Positions 56,493 through 64,000 of a DNA stretch of 64,000 nucleotides are shown here, in pieces; the stretch's first letter is position 1; each line of letters starts with the position of its first letter. The DNA is from CAVZOY01 sp963777095 (GTDB lineage: Bacteria > Actinomycetota > Actinomycetes > Mycobacteriales > Geodermatophilaceae): the NCBI GenBank assembly GCA_963777095.1, contig CAVZOY010000003.1:1-64000 (forward strand), in the 5' to 3' direction. A model generated the notes under the pieces. It was not told the origin of the DNA. It was given only the letters and a program-made list of their open reading frames with translations, and ran no database searches. The translations under genes were made by a program, and so were the position numbers.

Positions 56493-57337
56493 CGGTGCTG
56501 GCGCCCGGCCCGCTGGCCACGGTGCAGGACCTCGGCCGCTCCGGCTGGTCGTCGATCGGGGTGACGCGGTCGGGTGCCGCCGACCGTGCGGCGCACGCGC
56601 TGGCCAACCGGCTCGTGGGCAACGACGCCGCGGCGGCCACGATCGAGGTCACCGCCGGCGGGTTGCGGATTCGGGCCGGCAGGGCGCACCTGGTGGCGGT
56701 GACGGGTGCTCCCGTACCGGTGCGGGTCGACGGCCGCCCCGGGCCGACGTCGGCGCCGTTCACCCTCTCCGCCGGGGCGGAACTCTCCCTCGGCGCACCG
56801 AGCGCCGGGCTGCGCAGCTACCTCGCCGTCCGCGGAGGAGTGGCGGTGCGCCCGGTGCTCGGGTCGCGCAGCACGGACACCCTCTCCGGGCTCGGGCCGG
56901 CGCCGCTGCGGCCGGGGGACGAGCTGCCCGTCGGCGACCTGGCCGCCGACGAGCCGGTCGTGGACGTCGCGCCGGTGGCCCGCCCCGCCGAACGCCCGGT
57001 GCTCGGTGTCCTGCCGGGTCCGCGTCGCGACCGGCTGGCGGAGGACGCCTGGGCGCTGCTCACCACGGCGGAGTGGGCGGTCGGCAGCGACAGCGACCGG
57101 GTGGGGCTTCGGCTGTCGGGACCGGCGCTGCGGCGGGCGGGGGACGGCGAACTGCCCAGCGAGGGGCTGGTGCCGGGTGCCGTGCAGGTGCCTCCGGACG
57201 GCGCTCCCGTGCTGTTCCTCGTCGACCACCCGGTGACCGGCGGCTACCCGGTGCTCGCCGTCGTGCGCACCGCCGACCTGCCCGCCGCCGCGCAGCTGCG
57301 CCCGGGGGACGGGGTGCGGTTCAGGCCCGCGCGCTGA
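56486..57337 (+). CDS. pxpC: 5-oxoprolinase subunit C (KipA/biotin-dependent carboxylase-like)
   Basis: Third subunit of PxpABC, 283 residues. Hallmarks: LATVQDLGRSGWSSIGVTRS, ADRAAHALANRLVGNDA, AIEVTAGG-like VTAGGLRI and VDHPVTGGYPVLAVV near the end. GTG at 56486 overlaps the pxpB end. Its 3' end overlaps the convergent glgA end by 17 bp, so no separate terminator fits between them. Confidence 0.94.
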   Translation: MLTVLAPGPLATVQDLGRSGWSSIGVTRSGAADRAAHALANRLVGNDAAAATIEVTAGGLRIRAGRAHLVAVTGAPVPVRVDGRPGPTSAPFTLSAGAELSLGAPSAGLRSYLAVRGGVAVRPVLGSRSTDTLSGLGPAPLRPGDELPVGDLAADEPVVDVAPVARPAERPVLGVLPGPRRDRLAEDAWALLTTAEWAVGSDSDRVGLRLSGPALRRAGDGELPSEGLVPGAVQVPPDGAPVLFLVDHPVTGGYPVLAVVRTADLPAAAQLRPGDGVRFRPAR

Positions 57338-58526
57338 GGACGTCCGTGTAGACCTGCACGGTCTGCTGCGCGATCGCCGGCCAGCCGAACTCGCTCAGCA
57401 CCCGCTCCCGCCCCGCGGCACCCATCGCCGCGGCGCGGTCCGGGTCGGCGAGCAGCTCCGCGGTGCGCGCGGCGAGGCCGGACTCGAAGCCGGCCGGGTC
57501 GTCGGCGTCGTAGGGGACCAACAGGCCGGTCCGGCCGTCGTCCACGACCTCCGGGATGCCGCCGACCGCGCTGGCGACGACGGCGGTGCCGCAGGCGGCC
57601 GCCTCGAGGTTGACGATCCCCAGCGGCTCGTAGATCGACGGGCAGACGAACACGGTGGCGCCGGAGATGAGCGGCACGAGCTGCTCGCGGGGCAGCATCT
57701 GCTCGATCCAGACCACGCCGGTGCGCCGGGCCTGCAGGCGCTCGACCGCGTCGGCCACCTGCTGCCGCTCGGCGGGGGTGTCGGCCGCGCCGGCGCACAG
57801 GACGAGGCCGGCCTCGGGCGGCAGCTGCTCGAAGGCCTTGAGCAGGTGCGGCACGCCCTTCTGCCGGGTGATCCGCCCGACGAAGAGCGCGTAGGGCCGG
57901 TCGGGGTCCACGCCGAGCGAGCGGACGACGTCCGGTGCCGGGGTGGGCTTGTAGGCCTCCGGGTCCACGCCGTTGTGCACGACCTGCACCCGGGCGGGGT
58001 CGAGGTCGGGGTAGACGGCCAGGACGTCGTCCTTCATGCCGGCGCTCACCGCGATCACCGCGTCAGCGGCCAGGTAGGCGGTGCGCTCGACCCAGGAGGA
58101 GAGCCGGTAGCCGCCGCCGAGCTGCTCGGCCTTCCACGGCCGGCGCGGCTCGAGCGAGTGCGCCGTGACGATGTGCGGCGTCCCGTGCACCAGCGAGGCG
58201 AGCAGCCCGGCGGTGTTGGCGTACCAGGTGTGCGAGTGCACGAGGTCGGCCTCGGCCAGCGCCGCGGCGATCTCGACGTCCACACCGATCGCCTGCAGCG
58301 CGCCGTTGGCGCCCTGGAGGTTGGGCGGCACCGCGTGCGCGGTGGCGTCCGGACGCTCCCCGCCGAAGCAGTGGACGTCGATCGTCAGGCCGCCGTCGTC
58401 CGCCTCGGCCGCCGCCGCGGGCAGCGCCCGGAGCGCGGCGACGAGGTGCTCGATGTGGACGCCCGCGCCGCCGTAGACGTCCGGCGGCCACTCCCTGGTC
58501 ACGATGCCGATGCGCACGGCCGTCAC
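57321..58526 (-). CDS. glgA: Glycogen synthase / maltose-1-phosphate synthase (GT4)
   Basis: GT4 glycosyltransferase of 401 residues using ADP-glucose. The N-terminus has VTREWPPDVYGGAGVHIEHL (donor loop); VGRITRQKGV and SIYEPLGIVNLEAAACGTAV carry the GT-B catalytic E-x7-E pattern. The actinobacterial members of this size make maltose-1-phosphate in the GlgE pathway or elongate glycogen. GTG at 58526. It is divergent from glgC with 64 bp between them, as in mycobacteria (Rv1212c/Rv1213). Confidence 0.95.
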   Translation of the reverse strand: MTAVRIGIVTREWPPDVYGGAGVHIEHLVAALRALPAAAAEADDGGLTIDVHCFGGERPDATAHAVPPNLQGANGALQAIGVDVEIAAALAEADLVHSHTWYANTAGLLASLVHGTPHIVTAHSLEPRRPWKAEQLGGGYRLSSWVERTAYLAADAVIAVSAGMKDDVLAVYPDLDPARVQVVHNGVDPEAYKPTPAPDVVRSLGVDPDRPYALFVGRITRQKGVPHLLKAFEQLPPEAGLVLCAGAADTPAERQQVADAVERLQARRTGVVWIEQMLPREQLVPLISGATVFVCPSIYEPLGIVNLEAAACGTAVVASAVGGIPEVVDDGRTGLLVPYDADDPAGFESGLAARTAELLADPDRAAAMGAAGRERVLSEFGWPAIAQQTVQVYTDVLSARA

Positions 58527-58577
58527 CCTAGGGGGCGGTCCGCGCCAGGACGTGGCGCGCGTCTCCCCGCCACCCGC

Positions 58578-58590
58578 TACCTTGCGTCAC
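58578..58590 (+). promoter_or_regulatory. -10 box and leaderless start of glgC
   Basis: TACCTT (58578-58583) fits TANNNT and ends 7 nt before the glgC ATG at 58591. No ribosome site is visible between. This spacing is that of leaderless actinobacterial transcripts. Confidence 0.5.
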
Positions 58591-59811
58591 ATGCGCGGCG
58601 GACCACGAGTGCTCGGCATCGTCCTGGCCGGGGGCGAGGGGAAGCGGCTTGCGCCTCTGACGCAGGACCGCGCCAAGCCGGCGGTGCCCTTCGGGGGCAA
58701 CTACCGGTTGATCGACTTCGTGCTGTCGAACCTCGTGAACGCCGAGATCCGGCAGATCGCGGTGCTCACCCAGTACAAGAGCCACAGCCTCGACCGGCAC
58801 ATCACCACGACGTGGCGGATGTCCCAGCTGCTCGGCAACTACGTCACCCCGGTGCCGGCGCAGCAGCGGCTCGGCCCGCGCTGGTACACCGGCAGCGCCG
58901 ACGCGATCTTCCAGAGCCTCAACCTGATCTACGACGAACGGCCCGACATCGTCGTGGTCTTCGGCGCGGACCACGTCTACCGCATGGATCCCGGTCAGAT
59001 GATCGACCAGCACCAGCAGACCGGTGCCGGCGTCACCATCGCCGGCCTGCGGGTGCCGCGCCGCGAGGCGACCGAGTTCGGCGTCATCGACGCCACCGCC
59101 GAGGGCAAGGTGCGCGGCTTCCTGGAGAAGCCGGCGGAGCCGCCGGGTCTGCCGGATTCGCCGGAGGAGAGCTTCGCCTCCATGGGCAACTACGTCTTCA
59201 CGACCGACGCCCTGCTCGAGGCGCTGCGCAAGGACGCCGAGGACTCCGACTCGGTGCACGACATGGGCGGCTCGATCATGCCGATGCTGGCCGACGCCGG
59301 GGACGCGTGGGTGTACGACTTCTCGACCAACATCGTTCCCGGGACGACCGAGCGCGACCACGGCTACTGGCGCGACGTGGGGACGATCGACTCCTACTTC
59401 GACGCGCACATGGACCTGGTCTCGGTCACGCCCGTGTTCAACCTCTACAACGACCGCTGGCCGATCTACACGCTGCCTCCGCAGCTCCCGCCGGCGAAGT
59501 TCGTGCTCGGTGGCCGCGCCGAGGAGTCGATGGTCAGCGCCGGCGCGATCATCGGCGGCGGGTCGGTGCACAACTCCGTCGTGTCGCCGGGCGTGCGGGT
59601 CGACCGCGGAGCCCGCGTGGAGGACAGCGTGCTCATGGACGGCGTGGTCGTCGGTGAGGGCGCCTACGTGCGGCGGGCGATCCTGGACAAGAACGTCGTC
59701 GTGCCGCCGTGGGCGCGGATCGGCGTCGACACCATCGCCGACGCCGAGCGGTACCACGTGAGCGCCGGCGGGGTGACGGTGCTCGGCAAGGGCGCCCGCG
59801 CCGTCGTCTGA
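58591..59811 (+). CDS. glgC: Glucose-1-phosphate adenylyltransferase
   Basis: Makes ADP-glucose for glycogen or maltose-1-phosphate synthesis. The 406-residue protein has the nucleotide loop LAGGEGKRLAPLTQDRAKPA, PFGGNYRLIDFVLSN, GSADAIFQSL, FGADHVYRMD and GYWRDVGTIDSYFDAH, followed by left-handed beta-helix repeats at the C-terminus. ATG at 58591, probably leaderless. Intact. Confidence 0.96.
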   Translation: MRGGPRVLGIVLAGGEGKRLAPLTQDRAKPAVPFGGNYRLIDFVLSNLVNAEIRQIAVLTQYKSHSLDRHITTTWRMSQLLGNYVTPVPAQQRLGPRWYTGSADAIFQSLNLIYDERPDIVVVFGADHVYRMDPGQMIDQHQQTGAGVTIAGLRVPRREATEFGVIDATAEGKVRGFLEKPAEPPGLPDSPEESFASMGNYVFTTDALLEALRKDAEDSDSVHDMGGSIMPMLADAGDAWVYDFSTNIVPGTTERDHGYWRDVGTIDSYFDAHMDLVSVTPVFNLYNDRWPIYTLPPQLPPAKFVLGGRAEESMVSAGAIIGGGSVHNSVVSPGVRVDRGARVEDSVLMDGVVVGEGAYVRRAILDKNVVVPPWARIGVDTIADAERYHVSAGGVTVLGKGARAVV

Positions 59812-59835
59812 GAGGACGGGATCCGACCTCCGGGC

Positions 59836-60510
59836 TCAGCCTCGGGGCGCGGCCGGCCGCTTCGTCGCGATGAGCAGGCCCGCACCGACCGGGAGGACGG
59901 CGGACAGCAGGCTCTCGTCGTCCCGGACGGCGCGGGCGAGCTCGCGCCAGGCGATGGTCTGCGGGTCGCGCACGGTGCGGTCGGCGATCCGCCCGCCGTC
60001 GAGCAGCCCGTGGCAGACCAGCGTGCCGCCGGGGTGCACGAGCTCGAGCAGGCCGGGGAGCTGGTCGGAGTAGTCGCGCGGCGGGCCCGAGCAGGCGACC
60101 AGGTCGTAGGCGCCCGGCGACAACCGGGGGAGCACCTCGCCGGGGGTGCCGAAGATCAGCCGCGTGCGGGACGACGGGATGCCGGCCTCGGTGAAGGCCG
60201 TCCGGGCCGCGCGCAGCTGGGCGGCGTCGCCGTCCAGGGCGGTGAGGACGCCGTCCGGGCGCATGCCGCGCAGCAGCCACAGCCCCGTCACGCCACCGCC
60301 GCTGCCGATCGACACGACCGACCGGGCGGAGACGCTCGCGGCGAGCACGGACAGCATCGCGCCCACCGACGGCGCGACGGGCGGGGGTCCGGGCAGCCGC
60401 TCGGCGCGGGCCCGGGCGGCGCCGATCTCGGCGCCCTCGGTCGCGAAGCGCTCGGCGTAGGCGCCCTCGGCGGTACCGCCCCCGCGCGGCGGTCCCTCGG
60501 CGCTCGTCAC
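59836..60510 (-). CDS. O-methyltransferase (class I, Rv1220c-like)
   Basis: SAM-dependent methyltransferase of 224 residues. Motif I VVSIGSGGGVTGLWLLRGM, motif for the ribose acidic residue LTALDGDAAQLRAAR and the catalytic-loop DLVACSGPPRDYSDQL are visible. GTG at 60510. It is divergent from sigE with about 130 bp between them, the position of Rv1220c in M. tuberculosis. Substrate unknown. Confidence 0.92.
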   Translation of the reverse strand: MTSAEGPPRGGGTAEGAYAERFATEGAEIGAARARAERLPGPPPVAPSVGAMLSVLAASVSARSVVSIGSGGGVTGLWLLRGMRPDGVLTALDGDAAQLRAARTAFTEAGIPSSRTRLIFGTPGEVLPRLSPGAYDLVACSGPPRDYSDQLPGLLELVHPGGTLVCHGLLDGGRIADRTVRDPQTIAWRELARAVRDDESLLSAVLPVGAGLLIATKRPAAPRG

Positions 60511-60604
60511 CGGGCGAGGGTAGTGGCCCGCGTGGCCCGCCGCCGCGCCGGGCGGCGCGCGGGCACGGCGGGTTCCTGGGAGTCGGCTGTGAACACGTCC
60601 GGCC

Positions 60605-60630
60605 GGGAACACGGCACGGGGACCGACGTT
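60605..60630 (+). promoter_or_regulatory. ECF-type promoter upstream of sigE
   Basis: GGGAAC (60605-60610), 16 nt, CGTT (60627-60630) matches the GGGAAY-N16-CGTT promoter of the SigH/SigE class. Transcription would start around 60637-60640, close to an in-frame GTG at 60640, suggesting a leaderless message and stress-induced or autoregulated expression. Confidence 0.55.
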
Positions 60631-60639
60631 GATCAGGAC

Positions 60640-61353
60640 GTGCGCCTCGGACGAGACGGTTCGACCCAGGAAGTCCCCCATGAGGGCGACGGCCGGGAGG
60701 TCCCTGCTGCTGCGGTCTGCGATCCTGGACCCGTGCCCGCCCCCGACCTGACCGCGTCCCCGGCCGCCGCTGCGGCCGAGGCGACCGCCGCCGCCGTGGC
60801 GCCGGTCGCGGACGTCTGGGTCGCGCCCACCTGGGAGCAGGTCGTGCGCGAGCACTCCGCGCGGGTCTACCGGCTGGCGTACCGGCTCTCCGGCAACGCC
60901 CAGGACGCCGAGGACCTCACCCAGGAGACGTTCGTCCGCGTCTTCCGATCCCTCGCCGACTTCTCGCCCGGCACCTTCGAGGGCTGGCTGCACCGGATCA
61001 CGACGAACCTGTTCCTCGACATGGTGCGGCGGCGCCAGCGGATCCGCTTCGACGCCCTCCCCGAGGACACCGAACGGCTCCCCGGCACCGCGCCCAGCCC
61101 CGAGCAGGTGTACGCCGACACCCACCTCGACCCGCAGGTCCAGGCGGCGCTCGACGCGCTGTCGCCCGAGTTCCGCGTCGCCGTCGTCCTCTGCGACATC
61201 GAGGGCCTCACCTACGAGGAGATCGCCGCGACGCTGGGCATCAAGCTCGGCACCGTGCGCAGCCGCATCCACCGCGGCCGTGTGCAGCTGCGGCAGGCGC
61301 TCGCCCACCTGGCGCCCCGGCGGACGGGCCCCGAGCCCGCGCTGGAGGGATGA
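60640..61353 (+). CDS. sigE: ECF RNA polymerase sigma factor SigE
   Basis: ECF sigma factor for envelope stress. Region 2: REHSARVYRLAYRLSGNAQD then AEDLTQETFVRVFRSLADFS and GWLHRITTNLFLDMVRRRQR; region 4: ALDALSPEFRVAVVLCDIEG and GLTYEEIAATLGIKLGTVRS. The N-terminal extension is acidic and alanine-rich as in mycobacterial SigE. The start is uncertain: GTG 60640 fits the ECF promoter, GTG 60589 has the best ribosome site (GGGAG) and GTG 60733 the shortest conserved form. rseA follows 1 bp after the stop. Confidence 0.93.
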   Translation: MRLGRDGSTQEVPHEGDGREVPAAAVCDPGPVPAPDLTASPAAAAAEATAAAVAPVADVWVAPTWEQVVREHSARVYRLAYRLSGNAQDAEDLTQETFVRVFRSLADFSPGTFEGWLHRITTNLFLDMVRRRQRIRFDALPEDTERLPGTAPSPEQVYADTHLDPQVQAALDALSPEFRVAVVLCDIEGLTYEEIAATLGIKLGTVRSRIHRGRVQLRQALAHLAPRRTGPEPALEG

Positions 61354-61354
61354 C

Positions 61355-61930
61355 GTGCACATCCCCGAGAGCCACCTCGCCCAGGAGGCGATCGCCGCGC
61401 TCGTCGACGGCGAGCTCGACGCCGGCCCGGCCGGCCGCGCCGCCAGGCACCTGACCGGCTGCACGCAGTGCCGCATGGCGGTGCAGGCGCAGCGCGAGGC
61501 CAAGGAGGCCCTGCACGAGGCCGCCGACGTCGCGCTGCCCGGCGACCTGCTGTCGCGGCTGTGCGCCATCCCCTTCACCGCCGACGTCCCGACCGGCGGC
61601 ACGCTCGGCGGGCTGAGCGCCGGACCGGGCAGCCTCGTCATGGACGGTGCGTCCGGCGGCTGGTCGGTCGACCTCGCGCCGTCCGCCCGTCCGGCGCGGC
61701 CCGAGCAGGCCCGCTGGCTGCGCCGCGGCGTCGCCGGCACGCTGGCCGGTCTCGGCCTCGGCGTCGTCCTGCTCGCCGTCACGCTCCCCGGCGACGACAC
61801 CGTCCGCACGCCGCGCACCCCGGTGGCCGGACCGAGCGCGCCGGAGGAGCGCACCGAGGTCGTTCCGCCGGTCACCCGCACCATCGGCGTCGACGCCCTC
61901 ACCGCCCGATCCACCGGCGGAACGCCCTGA
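61355..61930 (+). CDS. rseA: Anti-sigma factor RseA (zinc-binding anti-sigma)
   Basis: Membrane-associated anti-sigma of SigE, 191 residues. The zinc motif is RHLTGCTQCR (His32, Cys36, Cys39) in the ZAS domain. A hydrophobic segment (VAGTLAGLGLGVVLLAVTLP) lies near residues 127-146, followed by an extracytoplasmic tail. GTG at 61355. Its stop overlaps the CTG that opens htrA. The order sigE-rseA-htrA-tatB is conserved with mycobacteria. Confidence 0.92.
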   Translation: MHIPESHLAQEAIAALVDGELDAGPAGRAARHLTGCTQCRMAVQAQREAKEALHEAADVALPGDLLSRLCAIPFTADVPTGGTLGGLSAGPGSLVMDGASGGWSVDLAPSARPARPEQARWLRRGVAGTLAGLGLGVVLLAVTLPGDDTVRTPRTPVAGPSAPEERTEVVPPVTRTIGVDALTARSTGGTP

Positions 61931-63492
61931 CCCGGCCGACCGGGGAGCCGGACCACGCCGGTCCGGACACCGACGCCTTCACCCGCCCGCCGGGTGCCGC
62001 CGGGGGCTTCGACCCGCCACCGTCCCCGGACGGGGACCGCCCGCGCACCGTCCCCGCCCCGGGCCCCGGTCAGGCGGCCGCGTTCGGCCGGCCCGCCGAG
62101 GTCTCCGGCGGCTTCGACGGCGACCGCCCGCCGCCGCCCCGCCGTCCGCTGCCGCCTCCGCCGCCCGAGGCGCTGCTGCGGGCCTTCGGACCGCCCGGTG
62201 CCGGCCGCACCGGCCTGCAGGACCCGCCCGGCGGACGACCGGGAGGGCGCCGCACCGCCACCGGGCCATGGTGGAAGCCCGACGCCCGGTCCGACCCCTG
62301 GCGCGACCCCGACGCCCCGGCCGGCCTGGGCGCTCCCGCGGTCTACGACGACGAGGAGGAGCAGGAGGGCCCCGTCGTCGTCGACGCCAAGGGGCGGCGC
62401 AAGCTGCGGCTGCGCGACGTCTCCGTCCGGCTCTCGGTGCTGGCGCTGCTCGCCGTCCTGCTGGTCGGCGCCATCGGTGGCGGGGTCGGCTGGTACGTCA
62501 CCCGCGAGACCGCCGAGCCGCCGCTGCTGAGCCCCGGCACCCAGTTGTCCGAGGTCGACCCCGGGGTCGCCCGCGAGCCCGGCTCGGTCGCCGACATCGC
62601 CGAACGGGTCACGCCCGCGGTGGTCTCGATCGAGGTGCGGGTGGGCAACAGCGGTGCCACCGGCTCCGGGGTGGTCATCGAGGGCGGCGACGGCTACATC
62701 GTCACGAACAACCACGTGGTGTCCGGCGCCGACGGCGTCGAGGGCGCCGAGATCCGGGCCATCTTCGAGGACGGCAGCGGCTCGGCGGCGCGGATCGTCG
62801 GCCGCGACCCGGCGAGCGACCTCGCCGTCCTCAAGGTGGAGAAGCCGGGCCTGCTCACGGCGACCCTCGGCAAGTCCGACAGCCTGGTCGTCGGTGACCC
62901 GGTGGTGGCCATCGGCTCCCCGCTCGGCCTCGCGGGCACGGTGACCAGCGGCATCGTCAGCGCGCTGGACCGGCCGGTGCGGCTCTCCGGCGAGGGCAGC
63001 GACACCAACGCCGTCATCTCCGCCGTGCAGACCGACGCCCCGATCAACCCCGGCAACTCCGGCGGCGCGCTGGTCGACGCCACCGGGGCGGTCATCGGCA
63101 TCAACACCGCCATCGCCTCGCTCGGCAGCGGCGGCCAGGGCGGCTCGATCGGTCTGGGCTTCGCGATCCCGATCGACACGGTGCGCGACATCGCCGAGCA
63201 ACTGATCTCCACCGGGGAGGCCGTGCACGCCACCCTCGGGGTGAACGCGCGCACCGTCACCGACGGCATGCGCAACGGCGCCCTGGTGCTGAACGTCGAG
63301 CCCGACAGCGCCGCCGACCAGGCCGGACTGCGGGAGCAGGACACGATCATCGCCGTCGACGACCAGGCCGTGGGCAGCTCCGAGGAGCTCGTCGTGGCCG
63401 TCGACGCCCGCGACCCGGGGGACACCGTCACGCTCGAGGTGATCCGCGGAGGTCGCTCGATCGAGGTGGACGCCACGCTCGGACAGGCCTGA
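61927..63492 (+). CDS. htrA: HtrA-type membrane serine protease
   Basis: Envelope quality-control protease of 521 residues. A proline-rich cytoplasmic N-terminus (GFDGDRPPPPRRPLPPPPP) and a membrane helix near 168-190 precede the trypsin-like domain with the triad His263 (TNNHVV), Asp298 (ASDLAVLKV) and Ser378 (NPGNSGGAL), then one PDZ domain (NGALVLNVEPDSAADQAGLR). No ATG, GTG or TTG is available near the expected start: the frame opens with CTG at 61927 overlapping the rseA TGA, as at dapC. Likely degrades misfolded exported proteins and may take part in RseA turnover (inference). Confidence 0.93.
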   Translation: MTRPTGEPDHAGPDTDAFTRPPGAAGGFDPPPSPDGDRPRTVPAPGPGQAAAFGRPAEVSGGFDGDRPPPPRRPLPPPPPEALLRAFGPPGAGRTGLQDPPGGRPGGRRTATGPWWKPDARSDPWRDPDAPAGLGAPAVYDDEEEQEGPVVVDAKGRRKLRLRDVSVRLSVLALLAVLLVGAIGGGVGWYVTRETAEPPLLSPGTQLSEVDPGVAREPGSVADIAERVTPAVVSIEVRVGNSGATGSGVVIEGGDGYIVTNNHVVSGADGVEGAEIRAIFEDGSGSAARIVGRDPASDLAVLKVEKPGLLTATLGKSDSLVVGDPVVAIGSPLGLAGTVTSGIVSALDRPVRLSGEGSDTNAVISAVQTDAPINPGNSGGALVDATGAVIGINTAIASLGSGGQGGSIGLGFAIPIDTVRDIAEQLISTGEAVHATLGVNARTVTDGMRNGALVLNVEPDSAADQAGLREQDTIIAVDDQAVGSSEELVVAVDARDPGDTVTLEVIRGGRSIEVDATLGQA

Positions 63493-63589
63493 CGCCGCCT
63501 ACCGTCCACCTGACGTACAGCTCCGTCGGCCATCCTTCAGGGGCCCGCGCCGAGCGTGCGAGGCGTGGGGGGAAGGCTGGTCCTTGAAT

Positions 63590-63595
63590 TAACCT
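63590..63595 (+). promoter_or_regulatory. Possible -10 box for tatB
   Basis: TAACCT fits TANNNT inside an unusually AT-rich patch (TTGAATTAACCT) of the htrA-tatB spacer, 40 bp before the tatB GTG. No clear -35 element is seen. Confidence 0.3.
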
Positions 63596-63634
63596 GGGCG
63601 GAGTCCGTACCGCTGCGGGGAGGAGGAGCGCCCG

Positions 63635-63991
63635 GTGTTCAACAACATCGGCTGGGGCGAGATCGTGTTCATCGCGGTCATCGCGCTCTTCATCTTCGGC
63701 CCGGAGCGGCTCCCGCACATCGCCAAGGACGCCGCCGACGGCCTGAAGAAGGCGCGGCGGGCGCTGACCGGCGTCCGGGAGCAGGTCAACGACTCGCTCG
63801 GGGACGACTTCGCCCACCTGCGCGACCTCGACCTGCGGCAGTACCACCCGAAGACGTTCATCCGGAACCAGCTGCTCGCCGATGACGACGAGCCGCCCGT
63901 GCGCACCGGGTCGACCGCCTCGGCGACCTACACGACGGGTCGCTCCCGCGACCGCGCGACGCCGCCGCCGTTCGACAGCGACGCCACCTGA
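63635..63991 (+). CDS. tatB: Twin-arginine translocase subunit TatB
   Basis: Protein of 118 residues with the TatA/B fold: an N-terminal membrane helix (GWGEIVFIAVIALFIFGPER) with the Gly/Pro hinge FGPERLP, an amphipathic helix (AKDAADGLKKARRALTG) and a polar tail. GTG at 63635 has a GAGGAGGAG ribosome site. TatB with TatA and TatC exports folded proteins; the partners are outside the window. It sits after htrA as in mycobacteria (Rv1224). Confidence 0.94.
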   Translation: MFNNIGWGEIVFIAVIALFIFGPERLPHIAKDAADGLKKARRALTGVREQVNDSLGDDFAHLRDLDLRQYHPKTFIRNQLLADDDEPPVRTGSTASATYTTGRSRDRATPPPFDSDAT

Positions 63992-64000
63992 CGGTTTCCT

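Noticed and set aside
60680..60751. Short ORF with ATG 60680 overlapping the sigE start
   Set aside because: It has a weak ribosome site and 23 codons without recognisable features; it could be an upstream ORF but nothing supports it beyond chance.
63493..63634. Additional small gene between htrA and tatB
   Set aside because: No reading frame with a start, ribosome site and sensible composition; the stretch is better explained as a promoter region.

Overview
The window is high-GC DNA from an actinobacterium, most likely of the Geodermatophilaceae / Frankiales type (inference). Supporting signs are the GTG starts and ATGA/GTGA gene overlaps, a mycothiol gene (mshB), a 7Fe ferredoxin next to dapC, a 13E12-type HNH gene, a spore-photoproduct-lyase homologue in a genome window without sporulation genes, and mycobacteria-like TANNNT and PafBC-type promoters. 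No rRNA, tRNA, CRISPR, transposase or integrase was seen. Part of the window follows the gene order known from Mycobacterium tuberculosis: mshB, fdxC, dapC, dapD, dapE, LOG protein, DivIVA-like protein, tag, DUF3117, glgA, glgC, O-methyltransferase, sigE, rseA, htrA, tatB. Blocks of accessory genes are inserted between these.

Layout. 1-3.7 kb: an ABC-2 exporter and a HipA-like kinase/DUF3037 pair. 3.8-8.0 kb (minus): pterin dehydratase, then a sulfate-assimilation operon (Rrf2 regulator, cysC, a short leader peptide, sulfite reductase, zinc-ribbon protein, cysH). 8.1-8.8 kb: an SRPBCC-like segment and a Nudix hydrolase. 9.2-15.1 kb: a complete oligopeptide ABC importer. 15.1-18.7 kb: mshB, membrane protein, GNAT, ferredoxin, dapC. 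18.8-24.2 kb (minus): a repetitive exported Ig-like surface protein with a two-component system directly upstream and palindromic sites in its promoter region. 24.4-28.9 kb: lysozyme-like protein, dapD, dapE, LOG, DivIVA-like and SRPBCC genes. 29-35.6 kb: hydrolase, EamA exporter and a roughly 1550-residue secreted protein with about 12 FN3 domains and a C-terminal propeller. 35.6-40.7 kb: tag, DUF3117, pepA, a Rossmann-type protein, GNAT, methyltransferase. 40.8-46.8 kb: 13E12 HNH protein, peroxiredoxin and DinB pair, MFS exporter, CrtI-like oxidoreductase. 46.9-51 kb: a three-gene envelope cassette, a PAS-GAF-PP2C phosphatase, the photoproduct lyase. 51-53.8 kb: a stressosome-type cassette (sigma factor, RsbT, RsbR, RsbS, RsbU N-terminal domain). 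54.3-57.3 kb: 5-oxoprolinase genes pxpA and pxpBC, split by a GAF-ANTAR regulator. 57.3-64 kb: glgA/glgC, O-methyltransferase, sigE-rseA-htrA and tatB.

A dominant technical feature is about 45 apparent frame breaks inside otherwise well conserved genes. Nearly all behave as single-base insertions, often in short G or C runs. The affected genes keep motifs and domain order on both sides of the break, so I treat them as intact genes with probable sequence errors and give full-length coordinates spanning the breaks. Several genes are invisible or fused to neighbours unless this is corrected, for example a small secreted protein at 53796-54101, the true end of the EamA exporter, and the RsbR/RsbS boundary.

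The most interesting biology is regulatory. Two copies of a 23-bp PafBC/RecA-NDp-like promoter (TTGTCGTAC, 8 nt, then a TANNNT-like box) sit immediately before the HNH gene and the photoproduct lyase, which links them to LexA-independent DNA-damage control. A 28-codon peptide resembling the actinobacterial sulfur leader peptides precedes sulfite reductase. An ECF-type promoter precedes sigE. Perfect inverted repeats precede the surface protein whose neighbouring two-component system may control it.
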